Assembly: GCA_903907885.1 (NCBI GenBank)
Contig: CAIVPY010000473.1
Span: 1-8,997, forward strand
From: an uncultured Bacteroidota bacterium
GTDB taxonomy: Bacteria; Bacteroidota; Bacteroidia; UKL13-3
Direction of reading: 5' to 3'
Length of the DNA stretch: 8,997 nt
Within the stretch, counting starts at the first letter, position 1. Each line of letters starts with the position of its first letter. Positions 1 through 5,844 of the stretch are shown here, piece after piece. The notes beneath the pieces were generated by a model. It saw nothing but the letters and a program-made list of their open reading frames with translations, had not been told where the DNA came from and did not search any database. A program made the translations under genes and the position numbers.

Positions 1-849
1 CAGCTAGAGGTATTAAATAATTCTAAATTTAAAAAATCAACAAAAATAAGAGTTGAGTCGAAAAATTTAGAATCAGAAAATCTACCACCTTTTTCAAAAA
101 ATATTGATTCTATAATTGACATTCATCAAAGAGCCATTTTTGAAATTGAAAATGTATTAGAAAAAGGCAATTTCCCTTTTATTATCAGTGGTGATCATAG
201 CAATGGATCGGCAATTATTTCAGGCATAAAAAATTATTATCCCGACAAAAAGTTAGGTGTTGTTTGGATAGATGCTCATGCTGATATACATAGTCCCTTT
301 ACAACGCCATCTGGAAATATGCATGGGATGCCTTTGGCCGTAACTTTAGGTGTAAGTCATGGAACAAACGATGACGATAATGTTGTTGACGAAAAAGAAA
401 TTAAGTTATGGCAACAGCTGTTAACTTTAGGGGATAAGAAAATTACTCCTAAAATATTACCACAAGATTTGGTATTTATTGATTTGAGGGATTTTGAAGA
501 TGAGGAAGAAGCTATCATAAAAAAAATGGGTATAAAGTATTTTACCCCTAAAATAAGAAAAGAAATTGGTATACCAGAAGTTTTAAAACAAACCACCGAA
601 CACCTTGCTTCGTGTGATTTGATATATGTTTCATTTGATGTAGATAGCCTTGATCCTGAGATTTCGATTGGCACAGGAACACCTGTACCTAATGGTTTAT
701 CAATAGCTGATGCAGAGTTTTTGCTTTCTAGTTTATTGAAAAACGAAAAATTGGTAGGCTTAGAATTTACTGAAATCAACCCGCTATTAGATAGAGACAA
801 ACCAATGGAAGTGGTGGCAGCTAATTTAATCAACACAATATTTAAATAG
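1..849 (+). CDS. Arginase (ureohydrolase family), 5' end cut off by the window edge
   Basis: This frame is open from base 1 to the TAG at 847-849, giving 282 visible residues. Family members are usually 300-340 residues, so only a short N-terminal piece is missing; the ATG at 319 is internal. Arginase hydrolyses L-arginine to ornithine and urea at a binuclear manganese centre in the cytoplasm. The metal-ligand motifs are all present: GDHS (His at 196-198), DAHAD (Asp 271, His 277, Asp 283 as first bases of their codons) and SFDVDSLDP (Asp 637 and 643). SGNMHG at 310-327 matches the arginase loop carrying the substrate-binding Ser and the proton-shuttle His. EINP (Glu codon at 772) matches the arginase EVNP motif. 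These loops favour arginase over agmatinase or formimidoylglutamase. One oddity is that DIH replaces the DIN found after DAHxD in animal arginases. No urease or ornithine gene is visible nearby, so the fate of the products cannot be read here. Confidence 0.9.
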   Translation, partial: QLEVLNNSKFKKSTKIRVESKNLESENLPPFSKNIDSIIDIHQRAIFEIENVLEKGNFPFIISGDHSNGSAIISGIKNYYPDKKLGVVWIDAHADIHSPFTTPSGNMHGMPLAVTLGVSHGTNDDDNVVDEKEIKLWQQLLTLGDKKITPKILPQDLVFIDLRDFEDEEEAIIKKMGIKYFTPKIRKEIGIPEVLKQTTEHLASCDLIYVSFDVDSLDPEISIGTGTPVPNGLSIADAEFLLSSLLKNEKLVGLEFTEINPLLDRDKPMEVVAANLINTIFK

Positions 850-1024
850 AATATATCTCAACTTTTTACAATCATTCCAAAGGGTTTCAAAACAATTTCT
901 ACTTTTTAATTACAGGGCATTCTGAAGAGAAAGTATAAACCATTAATGTGTTGATTTTTAATGAAATGACATTTGATGATGCTTAATTTGTTTTTTCAGA
1001 AGAATTCAAGACTCATACAAAATT

Positions 1025-1030
1025 AAGGAG
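1025..1030 (+). promoter_or_regulatory. Shine-Dalgarno sequence before the GNAT gene
   Basis: AAGGAG lies 11 bases before the ATG at 1042 and 6 bases before another ATG at 1037. The 1037 ATG reads Met-Ile-stop (ATG ATA TGA), with its TGA overlapping the 1042 ATG. The GNAT frame has a stop at 1024-1026 and no other start codon before 1042, so 1042 is the only ATG that gives the full protein. It is the only strong Shine-Dalgarno I find before any gene start in the window. Confidence 0.55.
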
Positions 1031-1041
1031 ATTTTTATGAT

Positions 1042-1500
1042 ATGAAAATAATAAAAACTACACAATTAACCAAGCATCAATTAGCGCAAATTAATCAGCT
1101 GTGGAATGATGAATACCCTATAAAACTTAAGGATAGATTTCCAATTCTTTTAGATGGAATTGACAGATACAATCATTATTTTATTGAAGATAAGCAACAG
1201 GATATTATAGCTTGGGCTGTTGATTTTGAAAAAGAAAAACAAGTTCGATTCTCCATAATTGTAAGTTCAAATCATAAAGGGAAAGGATTAGGCAGTATGT
1301 TAATTAAAAAATTGAAGGAAGGTAATATAGAATTTTATGGTTGGGTAATAGATCATAATGATGATTTGAAAAATAATGGTGATCAATATTTATCGCCAAT
1401 ATCATTTTATCTAAAGCATGGATTTGAAATATTAAATGACATAAGAATAGACAGTGAAATGATTAAAGCTGTTTTGATTAAATGGGTTTCAATAAAATGA
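1042..1500 (+). CDS. GNAT-family N-acetyltransferase, substrate unknown
   Basis: This 152-residue protein has the usual length of a single GNAT domain, which transfers an acetyl group from acetyl-CoA to an amine. The acetyl-CoA pyrophosphate-binding motif A is visible: a beta strand (RFSIIVSS, about residues 69-76) leads into K79-G80-K81-G82-L83-G84 and then a helix. A later SFYLKHGFEIL stretch fits motif B, where a Tyr or similar residue near the end of the fold commonly acts as general acid. The N-terminal part (NQLWNDEYPIKLKDRF) gives no clue to the substrate. There is no signal peptide or membrane segment. The gene looks noticeably AT-richer than accC and has its own Shine-Dalgarno, which could mean a separate origin, but this is only a suggestion. 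The TGA stop overlaps an ATG (ATGA, 1497-1500). I am confident of the fold class and not of any specific role. Confidence 0.85.
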   Translation: MKIIKTTQLTKHQLAQINQLWNDEYPIKLKDRFPILLDGIDRYNHYFIEDKQQDIIAWAVDFEKEKQVRFSIIVSSNHKGKGLGSMLIKKLKEGNIEFYGWVIDHNDDLKNNGDQYLSPISFYLKHGFEILNDIRIDSEMIKAVLIKWVSIK

Positions 1501-1532
1501 AAATAGCAGCTGTACAATAGCCAATATTGAAG

Positions 1533-1631
1533 GTGAAAAAATATAAAACACTAGTTTTATGTAGTTTAACATTGTTGATATTATTCAATCTTTCAAATTG
1601 GTCAATAAATTTATATTCGCATCAATCATGA
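1533..1631 (+). CDS. Possible 32-residue membrane or signal-like peptide (doubtful)
   Basis: Starting at a GTG, this frame reads a lysine-rich N-terminus (KKYK), then a strongly hydrophobic run (TLVLCSLTLLILFNL), then a short polar tail. It ends at a TGA that overlaps the accC ATG (ATGA, 1628-1631). The shape is that of a signal sequence or a tiny one-helix membrane peptide. No Shine-Dalgarno precedes it and the start is GTG, so translation is unproven. The same frame continues upstream past a TAG (1518-1520) to an ATG at 1497 that overlaps the GNAT stop. It may be a real small ORF, the stump of a deleted secreted-protein gene, or chance in AT-rich DNA. Confidence 0.18.
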   Translation: MKKYKTLVLCSLTLLILFNLSNWSINLYSHQS

Positions 1632-3112
1632 AGAAAATACTAATAGCTAATAGAGGAGAAATTGCCCTAAGGGTGATGCGCACAGCCAAAGAAATGGGGA
1701 TTAAAACTGTGGCAGTTTATAGCGAAGCTGATAGGAAGGCACTGCATGTAAGGTATGCGGATGAGGCTGTATGTATAGGTCCACCGCCTAGCAATCAAAG
1801 TTATTTATTAGGTGATAAAATTATCGAAACTGCTTTGAGGTTAGGAGCAGATGCCATTCATCCTGGCTATGGTTTTTTAAGTGAAAATGCACATTTTGCT
1901 CGTAGGGTAAAGGAAGCTGGAATAACTTTTATTGGTCCAAGCGCAGAAAGTATGGATTTGATGGGAGGGAAAATCTCAGCAAAAAATGCGGTAGCTAAAT
2001 TCAATGTGCCTATGGTTCCTGGAACAAAGGAAGCAGTTAAGGAAATAGCTGAAGCCAAGGTGATTGCTGGGCAAATTGGTTATCCTGTATTAATAAAAGC
2101 AAGTGCTGGCGGGGGAGGAAAAGGAATGCGTGTGGTTGAAAAAGAAAGTGAGTTTGAAGAGCAAATTAAAATGGCACAATCAGAAGCTAAATCTGCTTTT
2201 GGAGATGATGCCGTTTTTATAGAGAAATATGTGGGATCTCCACGTCATATCGAATTTCAAATATTAGGAGATACACATGGAAACATTGTTCATTTGTTTG
2301 AAAGAGAATGCAGTATACAACGGAGACACCAAAAGTTGGTAGAGGAAGCTCCATCGGCTTGTTTAACAGATGAGGTTAGAGCAAAAATGGGGGAGGCTGC
2401 GGTGAATGTGGCTAAAGCCTGCAACTATATTGGTGCTGGTACGGTTGAATTTTTAGTAGATGAAAAACTGAATTTTTATTTTCTAGAAATGAATACCCGT
2501 TTGCAAGTCGAGCATCCAGTAACCGAGCAAATCGTTGGAATTGATTTGGTTAAAGAACAAATTAGAATAGCCAGAGGAGAAGCTTTAGGCTATACTCAAG
2601 AAGATTTGAAAATCCAAGGGCATGCAATTGAATTAAGGGTTTGTGCAGAAGATCCTGCTAATAATTTCTTACCAGATATCGGAAGACTTCAGTCTTATAA
2701 AATCCCTCAAGGTTATGGCGTGCGTGTGGATGATAGTTTTGAAGCGGGCATGGATATTCCTATCCAATACGACCCAATGATTGCTAAACTTATTACTTTT
2801 GGTAAAGATAGGGAAGAAGCCATGCTAAGAATGATAAGGGCCATAGATGATTACCAATTGACTGGAATTGAAACCACTTTGCCGTTTGGTAAATTTGTGA
2901 TGCAACATGAGGCTTTCATTACAGCCCAGTTTGATACTAAATTCATAGAAAAATATTTCACACCCGATTTGTTAGAAAAATCTGCAGAAGGACATACTGA
3001 AGCTGCTGCTTTCGCTTCGGGTCAGCTTTTTTATCAGAACGAAAACAAACAAAATGCTGTTAAAAACTCTTCCGAACAAAGTAATTGGTTTATCAAAAGA
3101 AAAGGATATTAG
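1628..3112 (+). CDS. accC: Biotin carboxylase subunit of an acetyl-CoA or acyl-CoA carboxylase
   Basis: This 494-residue ATP-grasp enzyme carboxylates the biotin on a carrier protein using ATP and bicarbonate, the first half-reaction of acetyl-CoA or propionyl-CoA carboxylase. The N-terminal domain opens with KKILIANRGEIALR. Lys157 followed by a glycine-rich ATP loop (G161-G164, K165) matches the Lys159 region of E. coli AccC. C228-SIQRRHQK-236 ends in the equivalent of Lys238. E287-MNTRLQVE-295 holds the catalytic Glu/Asn/Arg/Glu set. The core is intact. About 45 residues extend beyond the 449-residue E. coli enzyme, ending in a W-x-x-KRKGY tail, which resembles the longer acyl/propionyl-CoA carboxylase type. 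I chose the ATG at 1628 because homologues begin MKKILIANRGE; a TTG at 1598 would add ten unrelated residues. There is no Shine-Dalgarno, as is common in Bacteroidota. No biotin carrier or carboxyltransferase gene adjoins it, so whether it serves fatty-acid synthesis or propionyl-CoA metabolism is not settled. Confidence 0.93.
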   Translation: MKKILIANRGEIALRVMRTAKEMGIKTVAVYSEADRKALHVRYADEAVCIGPPPSNQSYLLGDKIIETALRLGADAIHPGYGFLSENAHFARRVKEAGITFIGPSAESMDLMGGKISAKNAVAKFNVPMVPGTKEAVKEIAEAKVIAGQIGYPVLIKASAGGGGKGMRVVEKESEFEEQIKMAQSEAKSAFGDDAVFIEKYVGSPRHIEFQILGDTHGNIVHLFERECSIQRRHQKLVEEAPSACLTDEVRAKMGEAAVNVAKACNYIGAGTVEFLVDEKLNFYFLEMNTRLQVEHPVTEQIVGIDLVKEQIRIARGEALGYTQEDLKIQGHAIELRVCAEDPANNFLPDIGRLQSYKIPQGYGVRVDDSFEAGMDIPIQYDPMIAKLITFGKDREEAMLRMIRAIDDYQLTGIETTLPFGKFVMQHEAFITAQFDTKFIEKYFTPDLLEKSAEGHTEAAAFASGQLFYQNENKQNAVKNSSEQSNWFIKRKGY

Positions 3113-3122
3113 TTTAGGGTGG

Positions 3123-3149
3123 ATAAAATATTTATTTAAATAGTTTTAT
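3123..3149 (+). terminator. Weak AT-only hairpin after accC, possible terminator
   Basis: Eleven bases after the accC stop, the arms ATAAAA + TATTTA and TAAATA + TTTTAT can pair with one bulged G and a minimal loop. There are no G-C pairs in the stem and no clean T-run after it, so it would be a poor intrinsic terminator. In DNA this AT-rich it may be chance. Confidence 0.2.
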
Positions 3150-3177
3150 TCATTCTATCAGCAGTAAGATTTTATAT

Positions 3178-3266
3178 GTAGAATTTTTTTCTGAAATTAT
3201 TGTACACAATGTTGAACTATGTATTTGCAATTGTTTAAAAATCATATATTTGAATTAAGATTCTAC
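3178..3266. repeat. Inverted repeat arms bracketing the 3225-3252 promoter
   Basis: The left arm GTAGAATTTT (3178-3187) and right arm AAGATTCTAC (3257-3266) can pair over 10 bases with one G-T wobble. The promoter lies between them and the right arm sits at the expected transcription start. A shorter palindrome, ATTGT-AC-ACAAT, lies at 3199-3210 inside the loop. These could be regulator sites, but arms of this length and composition can arise by chance. Confidence 0.2.
3225..3252 (+). promoter_or_regulatory. Bacteroidota-type promoter for the small membrane protein and uvrD/pcrA
   Basis: TTG at 3225-3227 (within TTTG) is followed after 17 bases by TATATTTG at 3245-3252. This is an exact fit to the Bacteroidota housekeeping sigma-factor consensus (-33 TTG, -7 TAnnTTTG) with spacing in the accepted range. 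Transcription would start near 3257-3260, leaving a leader of about 30 bases before the ATG at 3287. With only 54 bases between the small ORF and the helicase and no terminator seen, the promoter probably serves both genes. Confidence 0.6.
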
Positions 3267-3286
3267 CTAAAGTTAGAGTAATTTGC

Positions 3287-3475
3287 ATGAAAAACAATAA
3301 AGTTATGGTCTCACTCCAAGAACTAAGCCTTAGAGGAAAAATTTTATTTGTATTAATATATACAATTTTATTTATTCCTTTAATGGCATTTTATACATTT
3401 ACATGGTTATTAGAACCCTTTCAACCTGAACATTTTGCTGATGTTGAAAACAATTCTTCTATTAAACATCCTTAA
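3287..3475 (+). CDS. Small single-pass membrane protein of unknown function (62 aa)
   Basis: I do not recognise a family. The protein has a polar N-terminus (residues 1-18, with basic R16 and K18), one hydrophobic helix at about residues 19-42 containing a proline (P31) and several aromatic residues, and a short acidic/polar tail of about 20 residues. The positive residues before the helix suggest an N-in, C-out topology. There is no lipobox or signal-peptidase site that I can see. Support for a real gene comes from the exact promoter about 35 bases upstream with its predicted start just before the ATG, and from the coherent helix-plus-tail composition. No Shine-Dalgarno is present. It lies 54 bases before uvrD/pcrA on the same strand and may share its transcript, though nothing links a membrane peptide to that helicase functionally. 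Confidence 0.5.
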   Translation: MKNNKVMVSLQELSLRGKILFVLIYTILFIPLMAFYTFTWLLEPFQPEHFADVENNSSIKHP

Positions 3476-3529
3476 CCATTGTTGATATTTATTATCCAAA
3501 CCCAAATGCATATTAGTTAATTTTGGCAA

Positions 3530-5809
3530 GTGGATTATTTATCAATTCTTAACCCTAGCCAACGCGAAGCTGTAATAAATATTGAAGGGCCAGTGATGAT
3601 TGTTGCTGGAGCTGGTAGTGGGAAAACCCGAGTACTTACCTACCGTGTTGCTCATATTTTAGAACAAGGCAATGACGCTTTCAGAATATTATCATTAACA
3701 TTTACTAATAAAGCCGCTCGTGAAATGCGTGAACGTATTCATGCTGTAGTAGGTCATGAATCTCGAAATTTATTTATGGGTACTTTCCATAGTATTTTCG
3801 CTCGAATCCTTAGGGTTGAACACGAGAAAATTGGTTACCCTCGCAACTTTACTATTTACGATACAGATGATGCCAAAAGCCTTTTGAAAAGTATTGTGAA
3901 TGAGATGAAATTGGATGATAAACTATATAAACCCAACGTATTATTAAATCGAATTTCTTCAGCTAAAAATGCTCTTGTAGATGCCAACGAATATTTTCAT
4001 AATCCCGAAAACAATGAGTATGATGCTTCAACTGGACGACCTAAATTTAGTTTGATTTATAAAACATACCAAGAGCGTTGTTTCCGCTCAGGCGCTATGG
4101 ATTTTGATGATTTGTTAATTAAAACCTTTGAATTGTTTAGAAATCATTTAGATGTTTTACACAAATACCAACACCAGTTTAAATATATTATGGTGGATGA
4201 GTTTCAGGATACCAATTACGCCCAATATTCTATTATTAAGAAACTGGCTGCTGTGCATCAAAACATTGCTGTAGTGGGTGATGATGCCCAAAGTATTTAT
4301 GCTTTTAGAGGTGCTAATATCAAAAATATTTTAGGCTTCCAAAAGGATTTTCCTGATGTTAAAACATATAAACTTGAACAAAATTATCGCAGCACAAAAA
4401 CCATAGTAAAAGCAGCAAGTAGCATCATTTTGCACAACAAAGAACAGTTGAAAAAAGAGGTATGGACTGATAACGAAAGTGGTGAAAAAATAAGGGTTCT
4501 TAGGGCTTTAACAGATAATGAAGAAGGTCGCATGGTGGCGCAATCTATTTTTCAAGAGAAGATGAATAGTCGTGCCATGAATAAAGACTTTGCCTTGTTA
4601 TACCGAACAAATGCACAAAGTCGTTCATTAGAAGAGGCATTGCGAAAGCTAAATATTCCTTATCGTATTTATGGTGGAATGAGTTTTTATCACCGAAAAG
4701 AGATAAAGGATTTATTGGGATATTTCAGACTTACCATTAACTATAATGATGAGGAAGCTCTAAAACGTGTTATCAATTACCCTGTAAGAGGTATTGGTAA
4801 AACTACAATGGAGCGATTAACTGTAATTGCCAACGAACATCAGAAATCACTTTGGGAAATAATTGTTAGCGCACAATATTATGGCATTAAATCATCAGGG
4901 GCATTGGAAGATTTTGTGATGATGATAAAAAGCTTTAATACTATGCTTAACAAGCCTGCCTATGATGTGGCTATGCACATCGCTAAGTCAACAGGAATTC
5001 TAAAAGCATTATATGAAGATAAGACAGTAGAGGGGATTGCTCGCTATGAAAATATAGAAGAGTTGTTGAATGGTTTAAAAGAATTTAGCGAAGACGATAG
5101 TGTGGATGATGATGGGGTTCAGAAGTATGGATTACTTACTGAATTTATGCAGGACATAGCCCTGCTAACTGATGCAGATAAAAACGATGAAGCCGACAAT
5201 GACAAAGTAACTTTAATGACTATTCACGCTTCAAAAGGATTGGAGTTTACGTATGTGTATGTTGTTGGTTTGGAAGAAAATCTATTCCCTTCTCAATTAT
5301 CATTAAATAGCAGGCAGGATTTGGAGGAGGAAAGAAGATTATTTTATGTAGCCATCACACGTGCCATGAAAAAACTAACCCTTTCATTTGCCAGCAGTCG
5401 ATTTAAATTTGGTACGATAAGTAGCAGTGAACCAAGTAGATTTTTGAGCGAAATTGACCCACAATATTTACAAATGGATAGCATCTTCACCTCCAAGCAA
5501 GCTACAACTACGAATACATCAGCTCCTGGAAAAACCATTACAGGTATTCGCCAAGGAGCACCTTTATTAGTAAAGCAAATGGCAGCACCTATTAGCAAAC
5601 CTTCAACTAAGCCTATTGATCCTAATTTTATTGGTGATGATACTAGTAATTTACAAGCCGAACAAATAATTGAACATCAACGCTTTGGAATTGGGAAGGT
5701 AACAATGGTTGAAGGTGCAGGAGATAATAAAAAAGCGCATATAGAATTTGAGACTGAAGGCAAAAAAATGATAGTGTTGAAATTTGCCAAGTTGAAGATT
5801 AAAAGTTAG
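3530..5809 (+). CDS. ATP-dependent 3'-5' DNA helicase, UvrD/PcrA type
   Basis: This 759-residue superfamily 1A helicase has every motif in order: Q motif (L7-NPSQREAV-15), Walker A (A26-GAGSGKT-33), Ia (LTFTNKAA, from 56), Ib (T85-FHS-88), Walker B DEFQD (223-227), III (G250-DDAQSIYAFRG-261), IV (Q284-NYRST-289), V (T564-IHASKGLEF-573) and VI (E600-ERRLFYVAITRA-612). The helicase unwinds DNA in nucleotide-excision and mismatch repair and clears stalled forks or RNA polymerase. After a flexible Ser/Thr/Pro-rich linker (about 630-705), residues 711-757 (HQRFGIGKV...HIEFETEGKK) match the PcrA/UvrD C-terminal Tudor-like domain known to bind RNA polymerase, pointing to a transcription-coupled role. 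The start is GTG; the next ATG (codon 23) would remove the Q motif, so GTG is preferred. It is probably co-transcribed with the 62-aa gene and converges with the SNF2 gene 35 bases away. PcrA and UvrD naming cannot be separated by eye. Confidence 0.96.
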   Translation: MDYLSILNPSQREAVINIEGPVMIVAGAGSGKTRVLTYRVAHILEQGNDAFRILSLTFTNKAAREMRERIHAVVGHESRNLFMGTFHSIFARILRVEHEKIGYPRNFTIYDTDDAKSLLKSIVNEMKLDDKLYKPNVLLNRISSAKNALVDANEYFHNPENNEYDASTGRPKFSLIYKTYQERCFRSGAMDFDDLLIKTFELFRNHLDVLHKYQHQFKYIMVDEFQDTNYAQYSIIKKLAAVHQNIAVVGDDAQSIYAFRGANIKNILGFQKDFPDVKTYKLEQNYRSTKTIVKAASSIILHNKEQLKKEVWTDNESGEKIRVLRALTDNEEGRMVAQSIFQEKMNSRAMNKDFALLYRTNAQSRSLEEALRKLNIPYRIYGGMSFYHRKEIKDLLGYFRLTINYNDEEALKRVINYPVRGIGKTTMERLTVIANEHQKSLWEIIVSAQYYGIKSSGALEDFVMMIKSFNTMLNKPAYDVAMHIAKSTGILKALYEDKTVEGIARYENIEELLNGLKEFSEDDSVDDDGVQKYGLLTEFMQDIALLTDADKNDEADNDKVTLMTIHASKGLEFTYVYVVGLEENLFPSQLSLNSRQDLEEERRLFYVAITRAMKKLTLSFASSRFKFGTISSSEPSRFLSEIDPQYLQMDSIFTSKQATTTNTSAPGKTITGIRQGAPLLVKQMAAPISKPSTKPIDPNFIGDDTSNLQAEQIIEHQRFGIGKVTMVEGAGDNKKAHIEFETEGKKMIVLKFAKLKIKS

Positions 5810-5844
5810 ATGGAATAATGAATCGCTGTACTATCATCAATAAT

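Noticed and set aside
319..321. ATG at 319 as the start of the arginase gene
   Set aside because: The frame is open to base 1 and the upstream part encodes the essential GDHS and DAHAD metal motifs.
357..836. Long open frame on the minus strand opposite the arginase
   Set aside because: It is a shadow of the real gene, Ser-rich and low in complexity with no motif. The same applies to open frames at 1867-2058 (-), 5344-5598 (-), 7565-7783 (+) and 8251-8643 (+).
846..1040. A frame through the arginase-GNAT gap with only two internal stops (936-938, 984-986) and protein-like text (TGHSEEKV, FSEEFKTHTKLRRFL)
   Set aside because: It is short, interrupted and lacks a recognisable motif. It could be a decayed gene but cannot be supported from sequence alone.
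1612..1619. TATATTCG before accC as a promoter
   Set aside because: It has one mismatch to TAnnTTTG, and no TTG lies 17-23 bases upstream (the nearest are about 11 and 34 bases away).
1598..1627. TTG at 1598 as the accC start
   Set aside because: It adds ten residues with no counterpart in the family, whereas the ATG at 1628 gives the standard MKKILIANRGE start.
3518..3525. TAATTTTG just before uvrD/pcrA, a perfect -7 box on its own
   Set aside because: There is no TTG at the right distance upstream, and transcription would start at or after the GTG at 3530, giving no leader.
5810..5844. A bidirectional terminator between the convergent uvrD/pcrA and SNF2 genes
   Set aside because: The 35 bases show no convincing stem-loop or T-run.
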